Positions 10,152 through 49,098 are shown, counted from the stretch's first letter. The stretch is DNA of 64,000 bases from Apostichopus japonicus (GCF_037975245.1 NC_092579.1:3310001-3374000), one strand, 5' to 3'. Numbers and translations: made by a program. Notes: generated by a model from the sequence alone, not told the origin.

Positions 10152-12777
10152 TGGATTGGCTCGTTAAGTTTCTTTGCAGAACCGTATGGTAAACAGGATC
10201 TTGTAAAGAATTATGTAATTATGTAATATAGACATTGAAACTTTACGGTAATACGAACGATACCTACCCAAAAAATATATACTGTCACAATATCATTTTT
10301 GTTATTGTACTGCTTGTACTGTTCTAAAGTGATTTTCATGGTCTGATCTGGTAAGCGAAACATAGATATAGGACAAACATTAAAACTACTTTATATCCAT
10401 TTGACCCAGCCCCCCCCCCCACCTCTCCCCCAATCGGTACTAGTAAAGTCTCTCTCTCAGTTGTTGGTAATAAGAAAATTGTCTTCGATAGCAAAAATTT
10501 ACTACTTAATAACTGCATGCGAAGGATTAAGGTCCTACAAATCAAATGTTACAGAACTATAATTGCCCACATTAGGTCATATTAAGTACTTCCCTTATAT
10601 TCGTTAAAAGTGCTAAATACAGTTATCACTGTATTCAAACACACGTGGGAAGATTATCTGACATTTTAAACTTGTTCAAGTCTAAAAGGATTAATATGTT
10701 CATATGGTATAAGATTGGCTAAGCAATAGTTGCGGTAGATGTCTTTACATATGCCATATATATGCATACAATACCGGTAAGGTTTGCTTTGTTGTCATAG
10801 AAATTAATTTTTGCACCACTAAATGTTTCCGATGCCAACGACAGGTTTATCAGCAATATATACGTGTCATGAGTCATAAATAATATTTTTGCCTTTTTAA
10901 TAAGACAAACAAAAATGATGGTATGAATAACATGTCAATATTACACGTTCAAATGGGGAACTTAAATTACATGACTTAACATATTGCTTGGGTTTCCACG
11001 GGTGTACCTAAGGAGGAGTGGGGGGGGGGCGGATGGATTGATTGTCCTTTTGACCCTACCTAGCCCTCGACGTCCTAGCTTAAAAAATTACATCACGGTA
11101 TATACAATCCTACACCAACATCGAAATGAGTTTCATTGTAGTATTATAATAATTGACTATCTGTGAACAAGTAATTTTATATAATTGTTCTTTTTAAGTG
11201 GTGCAAAGTGGTGCAAAAAGAACCGAAAGTGCGCAACGAATGACTCATAAAAATCTTAGCCTATAGTTGAAGAAAAGTTTCAAACATTTAAGCGATACAA
11301 TGAAGGTGAACGCGTCCTAATACCAAACGTAGACCCACATCAGAAAGAAAAATGGCCGACTGGTCTCTGGTTGATTCTGAAGGTGTTATATCTGTCCAAA
11401 TACAAAGACATAGTCACCACACGAAAGTGCTTCAAATGTAGTAATCGGGAATTCAAAACTAAACCAAACGTGTTCAACTCGACAAACCACATCGTAGTGT
11501 TGAAGCTATTCGTCCTGATATGTTTACCTTAAATTTAGACCATAAACGTTCCAAGAAGAAAGAATCTTCACGAAGAAAGTGAACCCCCTTTGTCCTCTTG
11601 CATATAAATGAATAAATGTGACGTCTGCAGTTCTTTTTGGTGGCATTAAAATGGACAACCTCAACAGTACAGTTGAGAATATGTAGTGAGGAAGGTATCG
11701 GGGAGTGATATCATTATTTTCAAATATGCCAATTATTGTACTGTTTTGTTACCAATTTGAGGGTAATGGAAACCACCGTAACATCATTGTGACTATTGCA
11801 CTATTTATTTCAGTCGCCAGCATCATAGTAAGTCCTTATGAAGCTTTTTTTGAAGGATTTAAGATCCACAAATTATACACCGAATGATAGATGTGAGTTG
11901 GTTATGAATTTGATATTCATATCTGCAACGACCAATGGGATTAACGATCACACAGTAATTACTTTAGCTGAAAAATTAACGATTCTCGCAAAACTCGGGA
12001 ATCGATTTACATACTATACTCTTCAAACAAAGTTAAAATATCCCATAATTCTAGCCGACATCAACAACCCCGTCCCTCTAAAACTTTCAATTGTTTTCCA
12101 TTATACATTTTGATTGATTTAATTACTTAAACTGTAACACATAATATATTTACATATAAGTAATACAAGTGTATATTCGTTCAGCTACATGGTTATGTTG
12201 ATGTTGTTGTTGTTATTGATTCTGATTTTATTATCCAAACACCAGTTTCATTATTCTGTTGAATTTCTCCCTTCAAGGTGCTAAATTATAGAATCACTGT
12301 GGGAGTAGCTTCCTTTCACTGACGAGTGTGGTCTTCTACCTTATTGCAAACATCTACGAGTTTTGGGTTACTGTGGCGGAAATGTGTGGTCATTCAGAGT
12401 ACAGCCTCAGATTAGTCAATACATTCTGGCTTTTGCTATGCTTAATCCCTACCCTGTTTTGGCTTCCTGCTGCGCAGTCGGAATCTTATTCTGTCGAGAC
12501 ATCCATTCTGAGTGGGCTACAGTTCTTAACATTAAGTACTTGATAAAGCGAATGCAATTTTTTGGATTTACCTAACAAAGGTATTCTTTGCTCATCATAA
12601 ACAATAAGAAGGTTTGTTCCGTCGCTAGACCCAAGAGGGGAATGGTGGTGCACACCCGACGATGATCACACAGTCACAGTCCCGATGCAAGGGGACTGGG
12701 TTGAGAGCGGATCAGTCGTTCGGTAGTTTGGTTTTCGAGCCCAGGTTCTTTTCTGGGCGACTTTTTCTTAAAAAGTA
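10152..12777. other. Intergenic, with one possible coding remnant
   Basis: Mostly AT-rich spacer with a C10 tract near 10410 and a G9 tract near 11020. At 11352-11581 a plus-strand reading beginning ATGGCCGACTGG is broken by two adjacent stops and one more, then continues as TKRVQLDKPHRSVEAIRP and ends in a basic KRSKKKESSRRK. This could be a decayed gene or transposon fragment; I do not recognise it. At about 12705-12765 a tRNA-like run (…TTCGAGCCCAGG…) may be a degraded SINE head. Confidence 0.3.
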
Positions 12778-14725
12778 TCTACTTACGATGTGCTGTTTAA
12801 TATATGGCTGCCTTTGCCATTTGACTTAGAACACATATATATTCAGCCACATGATCCCTCATACTGCCATGACGTATAGATTCTCAGACGATCGAAAACA
12901 AATAATTGTCAAAACAGATTTTACCTTGTCTTTGCAATATTACTTTTCTCCTTCTTCTATAGGAAAAAGTAAATGAGCAATGTACACTGCGGCAACGGAT
13001 GTGAATACAGCTTAACAAAATTCAACAATAAACTCAGCAACGGACTTGTAAAGCTCGGGAATGTAGGATTGATGAAGTAGAAGGAAATAAAGCCTTCTCT
13101 GTTTACTAAAGAAAGCCCACTTAGTAATTTGGCACGGTTTATCAATTGTTTTAAAAGATCGCGGTAACATGTCTACCACACCAAGATACACACACCCACA
13201 GATACAAACACACCTTGAATTTGGACTTCATTACTACTGAAATTTATAAAGAATATAGGAAAACCGAAAACGAAATATTGAACGTTTTGGTTTTTTTTTT
13301 ATTTATGTGATAAATAATTATAAATATAAAGTGCATGTGCAGGGACAGAGCAATTATACGGTTAATTTGGTAAAAATTAGCATATTGTCATAATTTAATC
13401 TCTGTAGATTTGTTAACTTTATTGTGCATACTCTTAGAATTTATTTAAAATATGGATAAAATTGTTAATCGGTATGTATATGTGACTGTATAAGATATCA
13501 ATATATTTTCCCTCTTAAGTACCCCTCTTTAGTATCCTGTTTCTCCTGTTATCTTGCTTCAAACCACCCAGTCTAATGTGTAAAATATTACATAATCCGG
13601 ACCATTGTTTTTTTTTCTGCATGCATGGTCTAATACACAGAAGGTATGTAATGTGTCTCATCACACATTGAATTACCACTTCAAAACAAATTTATAATTG
13701 AAACTCATCAACAGGGATGAAAAACTTTGTATTTGCTATATGTTTCGAAAGCCTTTGTGAAGGGAAAAAACATATATTTAGAAAAAAAAAACAATTTCTT
13801 CTGTCTTGGCAAGAAAGAAAGAAGTGGTCTTGTTAGTGGCGTGGATGGAAGGAGGTTTTTTTTTGTCCCATGTCACCAGTTGTGAGGCCATAGACATGTA
13901 CACGCATGCACATACGCATACATACCAAGGACAATGTGAATCTTATGCTTATTCAGAACCGTCCCTTATACAATAGACTAAAAATGAAACCCCCAAGAAG
14001 TAGACCAATTATGCAAAGATAAAACTGTGATTCTTCAACCCACTTGAAAAATACTTAATTCCGATGACATAATAAAATTTTATTAGCCGATTTGCATATC
14101 AGCTTTACACCTGTAGAATGTCTTTTATCGAGTAATATATTTCGTTGAATGTAATAAAGAGATATAAGTCATGCATCTTCGCAACCAACGTCGTATTTAC
14201 TTATTAAAATAGTGCTCTCCATATAATTATTGATCTCAAATTTAACAACTTGCTAAATATTATCAATACTTCTCGATTGTTGTAACCCGCTTGTGGTATT
14301 CGCAAATGAAACTGCTGAATTGGAGAATATAGTTTCCCCACTGAGAAAGACAGATTTAAGATTGTCCGTATAAGATGTATTTTCAAATATACTACCTTTG
14401 ACTTTTATTTGAACCTTCGGCAACTTTTAAGGGCGTGAGGGCGAGGTTGGGGTTATGAAATGCTGATAACCTGTTACATTTTTGTCAAAGGTAGTTTAGT
14501 TTAGTAATTCTAAAGAGTTAGGAAGTCTAAATTAGGCTCATTTAAGCCCTATCCATGTGAAGATCGCGGATGGACACCGACTAACATGTACCAATCCTTC
14601 TTTGTTCGATGAATTCTGAAGTAAACCTGGCAGACGTGTAATTGTCTTACCCTTTTCCTGTTCCTCGGACCGCCATTGAACGTCCCCATGTTCAGACGAA
14701 AGAGAGTTTATATCATCATCTGCAT
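12778..14725. repeat. 1.9-kb direct repeat, copy 1
   Basis: Nearly colinear with 15969-17894. Shared landmarks include TTTGCCATTTGACTTAGAA near the start and CCGCCATTGAACGTCCCCAT near the end. Small indels and scattered substitutions separate the copies. No transposase, terminal inverted repeat or LTR-like end was found, so the unit looks like a segmental duplication of noncoding DNA. Its identity is unknown. Confidence 0.8.
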
Positions 14726-14926
14726 TATTTCAGGGAGACTAATTGGTACTGTACATGTAGAATATTGGACAATCTTGGAGGTTACTGGATCAGGTTTCTA
14801 TTTGGAGACTTCACATAATGAATATTTCTCTTCGTGTTCGTTCTATCATTGCATGAATGAAAAATTCGAAGTGTAAATATTTCAGTTCTTTGTTTTTGCA
14901 ATGCGGCATAGTTTATCCCTATATTA

Positions 14927-15172
14927 TGTATGTATGTATTTTAGATCATCCTGCAAGCAGGAACTCGCGAAGAAGCCTCATTGGCTTATCAAAGCCGCAA
15001 GCTCACCGAATTCAGTCTCTTAGATTCATATTTAACGTCCATGATTATGAATTGCTAATTATCAACAACTCTGTAACTGGACGACATACATTAATCTTGG
15101 AGAGACTTGAACTCGGGACCTTATGATTGAAAGGCACCAGCGTTAACCACTGAGCTATAATACTCCATGTAT
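14927..15172 (-). mobile_element. tRNA-derived SINE (minus strand)
   Basis: Read on the minus strand, a tRNA-like head has an A box TAGCTCAGTGGTTA (15157-15144) and a B box GAGTTCAAGTCTC (15114-15102) with normal spacing. These are RNA polymerase III promoter boxes. The body contains GGACGTTAAAT (15040-15030), an 11-mer also present in the other SINE at 25565-25575. It ends in an (ACAT)n tail at about 14943-14927. It lies in the spacer between the two 1.9-kb repeats. No clear target duplication was found. Confidence 0.75.
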
Positions 15173-15431
15173 AGTATAGTAAGTACAACGACCTATTTGC
15201 GTAAAATAAGTTCGTGACAGTATAGATCCAATAACAACCCAAACCTATGGACTCATGCGATGACTCATCCCAATCATTTATCGCCACAGATTTAAAAAAA
15301 ATACTGAGCAAAGCAATTTATAATCTTATGGGATGGTGACTATTTCAGTAAACAAACGATATAGAACAGAAGTTGTCCGAGAAATTTTTCAGCAAGACAC
15401 TTTATTATTTCGTTTTAATTGTCATTCTTTA

Positions 15432-15514
<83 letters not shown>
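15432..15514. repeat. (TA)n microsatellite
   Basis: About 40 TA dinucleotides in a nearly pure run. Confidence 0.95.
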
Positions 15515-15515
<1 letters not shown>

Positions 15516-15968
15516 CCATTCGATCTAAATCAAATGGAGTTTTTTTTTCCATACATATATATGTTGCAGTTATAGGAAATATTGGTGGTATATATGTTAT
15601 ATAAACAAAAACAATTGCCTTAGTGGTGAGAATTAAGTATACACAATAGAAAAAACAGTTGGTAAGTATGTGCTAACTTTGCATGTTATTTGTGAGTACG
15701 TATGTGCTAATTTGCATAATTATAATCAGAATAATAATAATAATAACAATAATAAAATAATAGTAAAGTATATAGAAATATAATTCGAGAAAGATATGAT
15801 AAACAAACTTTTGAAGAATTTGGCCTTATCGATTCTTTACACACCGATACCCTTCAAAAGATACTTGAAAGAGGGCGTACTCTCTGTTTTGTGTAATTGT
15901 TCGAACAAAGAGATAGCATAATACAATACTCTCCTAGTTTACCGTGCACGATTTTGTTGAGCTGCACG
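15515..15968. other. Spacer between the 1.9-kb repeats
   Basis: AT-rich, with an (ATA)-rich stretch near 15728-15760. No gene seen. Confidence 0.4.
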
Positions 15969-17894
15969 GCTTCTACGTACTATGTGCTGTATAATGTATG
16001 ACGGCGTTTGCCATTTGACTTAGAATACATATATATTCAGCCACATGATGCCTCATACTGCCATGACGTAAGATTCTCAGACGATCGAACACACATAATT
16101 GTCAAAACAGATTTTACCTTGTCTTTGCAATATTACGTTTTATCCTTCTTCTATAGGAAAGAAGAATATGAGCAATGCACAGCAACGAATGTAAATACAG
16201 CTAAAATAAATTACAACAATAAACTAAGCAACAGAATTGTAAAACTCGGAAATATAGGATTGATAAAGTAGAAGGAAATAAAGCCTTTTCTGTTTACTAA
16301 AGATAGCCTACTTAGCAAGTTGGCACGTTTTATAAATTGTTTTAAAAGATCGCGGTAACATGTCTACCGCAGCAAGACACACACACACAGACATGAACAC
16401 ACCTTGAATTTGGACTTCATTACTACTGAAATTTATAAAGAAAATAGGAAAACCGAAAACGAAAATTTGAACGTTTTGGATTTTTTTATGTGATTAATAA
16501 TAAAAAAATTAGAAAAATACTTGTGCAGAAAAACAGCAATTATACGGTTTATTTGGTGAAAATTAACATATTGTCATAATTTAATCTCTGTAGATTTGTT
16601 AACTTTATTGTGCATACTCTAAGAATTTATTTAAAATATGGATTAAATTGTTATACGGTATGTATACGTGACTGTATAAGGTATCAATATATTTTCCCTC
16701 CTAATTACCCCTCTTTAGTAACCTCTCTCTCCTCTTATCTTGGTTCAAACCACCCAGTCTTACGTATAAAATATCACATAATCCGTACCATTGTTTTTTG
16801 TTTTTTTTGCATGCATGGTCTAATATACAGGAGGTATATATGTCTCTCATCACACATTGAATTACCATTTCAAAACAAATTTATAATTCAAACTCATTAA
16901 CAGGGATGAAAAACTTTGTATTTGCTCTATGTTCCGTTAGCTTTTCGTCAAGGGACACAACCCTCTATTTAGAAGAAGACAATTTCTTCTGTCTTGGCTT
17001 GAAAGAAAGAAGGGGTCTTGTTAGTGGGGCGGATGGAGGGAGGTTTTTTTTTGTCCCAGGTCACCAGTTGTGAGGCCAATAGACATGTACACACATGCAC
17101 ACACCCAAACATACCAAGGACAATATGCATCTTATGCTTATCCAGAACCGTCTACTTACAATAGACTAAATTGTAGACCAATTAATGCAAAGATAAAACT
17201 GTGACTCTTCAACCCTTTTGAAAAATACTTAATTCCGATGACAAAATATAATTTCATTTACCGATTTGCATATCAGCTTTACACCTGCAGAATGTTTTTT
17301 TATCGAGTGATATATTTCGTTGAATGTAATAAAGAGAGAAGTCAAGCATCTTCGCATCCAACGTCGCATATACTTATTTAAATAGTGCTCTCCATATAAT
17401 TATTGACCTCAAATTTTTCAGCTTGCTAAATATTGTCAATACTTCCCGAGGGTTGTAACCCGCTAGTAGTATTCGCAAATAAAACTGCTGAATTGGAGAA
17501 TAAAGTTTCCCCAGAGAGAAAAACAGATTTAAGATTGTCCGTATAAGATGCATTTTCAAATTTACTACCTTTGACTTTTATTTGAACCTTCGGCAACTTT
17601 TAAGGGTTTGAGGCCGAGGTTGGGGTTAGGAAATGCTGATAACCTGTTACATTTTTGTCAAAGGTAGTTTAGTTTAGTAATTCTAAAGGGTTAGGAAGTC
17701 AAAAAGCTCATTTGAAACCCTATCCATGTGATGATCGTGGATTGACACCGACTTACATGTCCAATCCTTCTTTTTGCGATGAATTCAGAAGTAAACCTGG
17801 CAGACGTGTAATTGTCTTACCCTTTTGCTGTTCCTCGGACCGCCATTGAACGTCCCCATGATCAGACTGACGAGAATTTATATCATCATCTGAC
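15969..17894. repeat. 1.9-kb direct repeat, copy 2
   Basis: Second copy of the segment at 12778-14725, in the same orientation. Divergence is moderate (substitutions plus short indels), so the duplication is not recent. Similar short minus-strand frames (14386-14204 and 17559-17374) survive in both copies but show about ten replacements in 60 codons and resemble nothing known to me. Confidence 0.8.
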
Positions 17895-19316
17895 CACAAT
17901 TCAATTCAATTCATCACTACAGCTATATAGTGAACGAAGTTGTTTCGGGAAACTATTGAAAGGACATGTGAACCAAACCCCAATTCGCGAACCAGAAATA
18001 ACAAATCCAGGGCAGTCTACGCCAGCAACACTGCAAAGCAGCCATTTTGAAAAGGTGCAGAGAGCATATCGTGCAGAAAAATATGAGGTTATCAACCATA
18101 ATACTTTGCTAACTTATGATCCTTTAATGATATTGTTATGACTAGAGACAACATTATATATTTACTACAAGTATTACAATAACACAGAAAAAAAAGAACC
18201 ATAATGGAGGCATGCATACACACCCAACATGCAGTTAAAGGCTCATGTTTCTTATGGTAAAATTAGCCTTTGTTATATAAGAAGGCACTTTTGAGATGCA
18301 AGGTTTAAAGTCAGATATATCTCTGTCTAACTTCAAATATCTTCCTATCTATATAAGGCAAGCAGTGCATCGTGGGACGGTGCGGATTATCACAAAGAAC
18401 GAAACAGCAATAGCTTAGTATTTATAAGCAAGTAATATTTACAATTTTGCTCTCTATATAATCACAGTCGTACATACCATCACGTTCAAATGACTATATG
18501 ATATATATATGCTGTCATATTTGGGAACAATAGAATAGAATAATAGAAGAATATAATAATAGAACAATAGATAATAATAGAACAATAGCCTATTATGTAG
18601 AAAATGGACTCTCTGTAGAATCCTTGGTACATGTATATTACACAGGTCTGTGTGCAGCAAAGTACAGTCTGTTCCGACTTCAGCCATTAAACCTGGTTTA
18701 AATGATATGTAACTAACGATTGATGATAAAGTTCAACGGATGTTTATGAACCTATTTTGTTATGGTGAATAGTGACACGAAGTTACTTGTTATGGCGCTG
18801 ACCAATTGTAGAGGGCAGAAACATACATATATAGGCAGTCATGGTTTGATAAAGTGTTTGGTCACCAGTGCAATGTTATGTCTACTTGCACATATAGTCA
18901 CTTTGTAACTACATATCTGTAATAGACCTCACTGCATACGGAATGTGTAATAAGAATGAGAAAACTACGATAAGATAACAAACAGAAGAAATAATGAAGT
19001 AGTGAGGAAAAAAACGAAGAACGGAAGCGCAGAAAATAAAGAGATATTGAGAGTGCAAGACAGATCATAGCTTGCCATTTATGTTGCCATGGTTCCTCTG
19101 TAGATGATTGCAGGTATACATTGCGCGTTGCTGTCTCTTCGACTGTGTTCATTGCTCATGTAAGTTGAATCTTTCTTTCCTGAATAGACAAGAAGTCTTG
19201 TCAGTGTCGTCTCACAGAAGACAGATTTTGCTAACGTTACTGTTATATACCTTGGCTACCGAGGCCCCATCAGTTCCATCATGTTGAATCGTTCAATATA
19301 AATATTTGCTATATCG
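17895..19316. other. 3' flank of the tetraspan gene; no gene identified
   Basis: An open frame continues out of repeat copy 2 to 18141 and includes HVNQTPIREPEITNPGQ. It has no recognised domain and starts within the repeat, so I do not call it a gene. 18530-18600 is rich in (AATAGA)-type repeats. The 3' untranslated region of the minus-strand tetraspan gene should lie just below 19317; no polyadenylation site could be fixed. Confidence 0.35.
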
Positions 19317-43818
<24,502 letters not shown>

Positions 43819-46800
43819 AAAACAAATGTGTCCTATAGGTTTCTAAGAGCAATATTTTGCGCTAATATAAACACCTTTGTTTGCTTCTTAGTCTTGTATG
43901 ATCGCGCATTAGACCAATCAAATTTGGTTTTCGTACGATCAGTGAAGATTGATTGACATTAATCTATCGGTCGCTTATCTCGATGCCAAGACACCACATG
44001 TCGGCTGTTCACAATCTTTTCTGGTTATTCTGTTTGGTTTAAACACATAGGATTCTTCACGTTTACAGCGCAGCAGTCCCAGAAAAGGCTGCATAACTGG
44101 CGGTGGTTTCCCGGTTACGAATAAGAAGCGACACACAGATAAGTCCTTCCAAACGCCTCGAAGGCAGTCACGTTGTACAAGAAACTCAATGTAGATCCAT
44201 TTGATATCTTCTGAGAAGACGTCCGCAGAACACGGTCCAAAATAATTCTCTTTATGGAGACGGTATCTGCATGCTATCTTCATCAAACGCTTTCTATATA
44301 CCTTAGGGCTGAAAAAGATTGCACAGAGGTCACGCGTATCCTGTATACTTGTGTAAATTACAATGACAGAAAGTTATTACTTTGTTCATCTTATGAAGAT
44401 GATTTAAACGAGGAAAAAACAACGAAAGCATCTGTAACAATGTTGCACTTTCCCAGATCAATGCATTGATCAATGTTGTATCCAACAAATCCTCATCCTC
44501 CGATGATGATGCTAAGCAAATGAGGCAATGTCACAAACCAACCTTTTGTTATTAATTGTCTTCCTTTTCGTCTTTTTCTCAGCAATTACTTAATATAGTT
44601 CTGTTCTTGCCTTCAGTATTTCACTACAAGAAAATATTGTTTGAACTATCTTTGAAATAATAAAGAGACATGTACTTAAACGTTCCAGATGCTCTACACT
44701 GATGGATATCCTTACAACGCGATCTAATATAACAATATATACCTAGCGAATATAATGCTGTAAGCCATAAAATTAAAATTTTACGCAATCACTGTGATCA
44801 ACCAGTAGACGGATGCAAGCTCTCCACACACAACAAGCATCAGGGTTGTCATTAGCTTGGAATATTCATCGTTCAATAAAAAAATTGACGGCAGTAGCCA
44901 AGAAGAAGGGAAAATTAGAACGATTTATCTGGTCTTAACTATATAGTTTGTCGCAACAAGGTTGTCGATCGTGTTCATTAACCGTAGCATGGTTGTGCGT
45001 ATAAACCATTCCGTGATAGTATAATACAAACAGACTTTTGCAGAAATCGATATGCTTCTTTTTGTTAATAGCTTCGTCAGTTGGTGACTGTCTGTGCAGG
45101 TAATAATTTTATCTATGGAACTAAGAGCTATGCGTGACATCAATTTTAATTTTGAACATCATCAATAACTAGGTACAAGGCCTTTACAAACTACAATATA
45201 CGATTTTTGTTTGGTTTGAAATTCAAAATTTAACCGTTGTCATGGAAAAGGCTTATCGTACGAAGGGAACATCAATATAAAACAAAGATACATTAGCAGA
45301 CCTACGAATGTTGTGTTAGTGCAATGTTTGCTTTCTGAAGAAAAGGCGGGAAATGAAGTCACCGTACAGTATATATGGCAGACATATCGTATGGTAACTA
45401 ACGAGAGTTTTGTAAAAGGTGTCAGGGAATATACGTGCGTAATTGTGTGAACACGTTTCCAATTAAATTGTAATGATCAGTTTATTTAGACAAGAGTAAA
45501 CAACTTTTACGTCGACTTTTCCAGTCCATTTCAGGAAGTCTTTACATTTTACTGGAAAGGTACTCTTGGGAAGAGAATATATATCAGAAACGTTGAAGAG
45601 GAATCAAATATAATATTTTTTCGGTATCGTCCAAATGATTAATCCCCCTCCTCTCCCTCTGTACCCTTAATATTACTACACACTTAAAACTATTTACATT
45701 TATTAAAATTTATTTAATAGATCGATAGATCGATAGACCAAATATATTAAAATGAAGAAAGACATAACCAAAACATTTTCTTTAAAATAGATATAACATG
45801 TTTCGAAAATAATCTTATATTATCTAATATTAGCATCTGACAATGAAAGACAGGAAAGTAACGTTATTCTGCAACCATGGGTGGATTTGTTTCATTATTG
45901 ACGTATACAGTTTAGATACTTTAAATTTGGTTTTATCATGGCATTCAGTTGACGATGGAATTTATCACAGCTTACTCATTATAATTATGAAGGTCACTCT
46001 TGTTAATTTATGAATAAAATATATAGGGAGACAGTCGTCCATTTTCATATAACTTAGAAGCAAATCGTATATAGTTAAGTCATTTAGTATTGACAATGTC
46101 AATTCGTTGTAGTGTATTAACGTTTACAAACTTAAAGAGGACACACACCCAACTACACCAACTCAGGTTTTATATAAAAGAATTATTTGTGAAGAACAAC
46201 TCACCCTCAAATACATCAGAAGAAAACGTTGTTCCGTTTGTGAGATGTATAGTTTCAAAGCCCTGTTTGGGAGCTTTCAGCTTTGTAAATCTGTGATAGT
46301 GTCAGCAGGACCTGAATCGGAAACCCATTTCCATTACAGAAAATCAATATCGTAATAAATAATAATATTAATCATAATAATCATAAGTAAAATGAAGCAC
46401 GTGTGTTTCGACATATTTGGACTTGATCAAGTCTTCACCCTAGTGAATGAACGCACATTAAATCAGTGATATCTCCCAAACTCAGAATACGATTTTTGTC
46501 TTTGCTGTTTTGGGAAAGTTGTTCATCCCACGGTTTTCTACAAAGACCCAGTAATGATGGTTGGGGTAGTGTCTTCTTTAATAGCCAGATATGAGTCTCG
46601 ATTCTTTGCGGTTAATTCCTATCAGTCCTAATTGAAAAGCATCTTATACGTACACTGAGTGACAATATTGTATCTGATTGTGCATACATCTGCTCTTCAC
46701 TATGACTATCTATGCAAAATTAACTCATGATTACAGGCAAAAACACCATCTTCATTTATGTCATAAGTAATTAATTTTCACTGACGTCATAGGCTCTATA

Positions 46801-47611
46801 ACAACAAAAATAGAATTTGCGGGACATAAAATTGGAAGCTTGGAGGAATCTTGCCTAGATGATTTTTAGTTTTTTTTTTAGATGCGTTGCTTCGCCAAGA
46901 TGGGAACATTTGACTTTCATTTTTATTTATTTAGCTCAATATTTTGAATTCTTGCTCTCAAAATTAAAACTTTTTGTCGGACTTTGTCGAACTTTCGTTA
47001 TTTTATCTCCAAATTTCGACGTAGTCCTCTTAAAAGCAATATACAGTCTGAAATTGGACGGATTCAGCGGTATATATACCTCATATATGACACTATGACG
47101 CTAAGTTAATCCTTTGATTGCCTGCGACATTCATTTGCTAATATATGAATCCAGCTGAAAGGATCCATCAATGCTGTGAATTGTGAATATCTAGTTACAA
47201 AAATGAGGGTGCAACACATACGCATGCCCCCTCCCCAACCTACTCCTATATTTCAATGTTATGGGGAAAACTGTGCCCCTTGGGTACTTTTGTTCCTACG
47301 CCTTTGATGTTGGCGTATCGCTCAGGGTTATACAAAGTGCCAATTATTTGAAATTTTACAACAATACTACTTGACGTCTTTATTGTATATGTTAACATAA
47401 AGTTTTTTTGGGGTTCATAGGGGTAGGAGTCACGATACAAAGGACATTTGCAACTGCAGCATTCGATATGATTATGAGGTCATTCAGGCTGTTAAGCCCG
47501 CCCTCCCCTCCTCATCCCCCCCCCCGTCTCTCTTACTCACTCATTCCATCCATCCCCATCCCATCCCTCACACATATCGATATCAGTGACCGTAGTATTG
47601 TAGCAAATGAT
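43819..47611. other. Upstream region of the tetraspan gene
   Basis: The promoter of the minus-strand gene should lie here, but no TATA box at a convincing distance was identified. A 103-codon minus-strand frame at 44286-43975 has no recognised motif. A GATCGATAGATCGATAG repeat lies near 45720. The right end is pyrimidine-rich (C10 near 47515). No other gene seen. Confidence 0.35.
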
Positions 47612-49070
47612 AAAACACTGAAACTTACATAAATGGACTCTAAATTCCCTCAGTTGTGTCGCTTGTTATATATCGCCACCAATCGATGAGACGCGTCACG
47701 ATGCGTGAATGTCTATATATATGCATATACACAATTAGTACAGTAACATACTGCTATGTGACCAGTTGGTAAAGTGTCATTGTGTCTTAGAGTACGCTCA
47801 AATGAGTTATACAGACATGACGCAACGTATTATTCTGTGTCCTGTAGGTTTACAAGGATTCTGTACATAGCTATCCTTCATTTGGTACACAGTATCTATT
47901 GTAGTGTAGCTACAGACAACTGCTAATTAATACATATTGATAAGAGAACCCAAGAAAGTCATTCGTGTCTTGTGTCAAATTGTCAATGTACATCTCGGCT
48001 TTAAATTTTTCAAACTATAAATCTTTCACGTATTTTGTTGCAATGAAATGAAATTCTTTAAAGGATAAACTTCGCCTCAGTTGAGATTAACTCATGTCAA
48101 GGCGCCCTCAATCGCTCCGCCAGCATTTTTTAATATATATATTTTTATTGTGTGTCCGTGGCAAAGGTCTTTGTGTTAATAACTGTGACATTTCAGTGAC
48201 GAGTAGTAGAAATACGAAAGAAGTTGATGTCAGCGGATTGAGGTTTACGCACGTACCGTTGTGGGCGTTGTATATTGTCTATGTTCTCATTGCGCTAGTT
48301 ATACATCTCCAGCATTTTCAGTCGGTTACGTTTACAAGACGAAACAAATATGAACTACTACATAACTTTGGTAGGCCTATATCAAAGCATGAAGTTGGGC
48401 CGCCACCCCTCCCCATCCCCTCCCACCCCTCAACAATTTTTTTTGTGTAATTGAACACTTGGAAATACTGGGTACTTTGGGTAAGGGATATTTTGTCAAT
48501 TTTTCTTACTTTGGAAGGCAGTTATGACTTGTTCAAAACCTCGAAAAGCAGTAACATCTAGATTAGATGAAGTTTTTTATGATGCGCAGGAGACTTAAAC
48601 AAGTCTATAGACCATTGACTGATCGATGACCCAAGATATAGCTAGATTAATATATTTATTGATACATATTGCGCAAGATTCCGATTACCAATTAAGACAG
48701 TTGCACTGGGTTTCTGTTTTTTTTTTGTACATTCATCAGCGTACTTATTTGTTTACATACGATAATTAATTTTGTTGACCAGTATTGTTTGACAAGTCTC
48801 ACACTCGCGATAACATGAGTGACGTCCAGATAAAATAAATAACCCATGTCTGCGAACGAATATAATTTACAGCAGTGGGAACAGAACTCCATCTTACAGT
48901 GAGAACACGATTCCAGTAAGAAAGACAACAGTGCGAAATACGTGAGTCTCCTTATTATATTCATGGTTTGCTCATATTCTTCGTTACAATTTCCCTGGCA
49001 ATTTTCAAAGTTGTATGTTAAGTCACGTAAGGGAAGAAAATGAGTGTGTGTGTATGCTCTTCTAGTTGCG
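47612..49070. repeat. Duplicated block S1, copy A
   Basis: Closely matches 60446-61758 in the same orientation. Landmarks: ACACTGAAACTTACATAAAT at the left, GAGACGCGTCACGATGCGTG, and TATTCATGGTTTGCTCATAT near the right. It is part of the segmental duplication that also carries the elongase genes. After its right end, a GTGTGTGTATGCTCT stretch matching the end of block S2 follows directly, so most of S2 appears deleted in this copy. Confidence 0.85.
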
Positions 49071-49098
49071 AAAACAACAGAAACGCCTGTGGTAAATT

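Noticed and set aside
15095-15172. Possible tRNA gene on the minus strand
   Set aside because: A and B boxes are present, but the sequence continues into a SINE body and tail, and no complete cloverleaf with an acceptor stem was found.
15333-15604. Tyr-Ile repeat frames (also at 36166-36590 and 22664-22846)
   Set aside because: Translations of TA dinucleotide runs.
14204-17559. Two similar 60-codon minus-strand frames in the 1.9-kb repeats
   Set aside because: About ten replacements in 60 codons, no excess of silent change, and no recognised motif.
43975-44286. 103-codon minus-strand frame upstream of the tetraspan gene
   Set aside because: No signal peptide, domain or splice connection to exon 1; ordinary chance length for the region.
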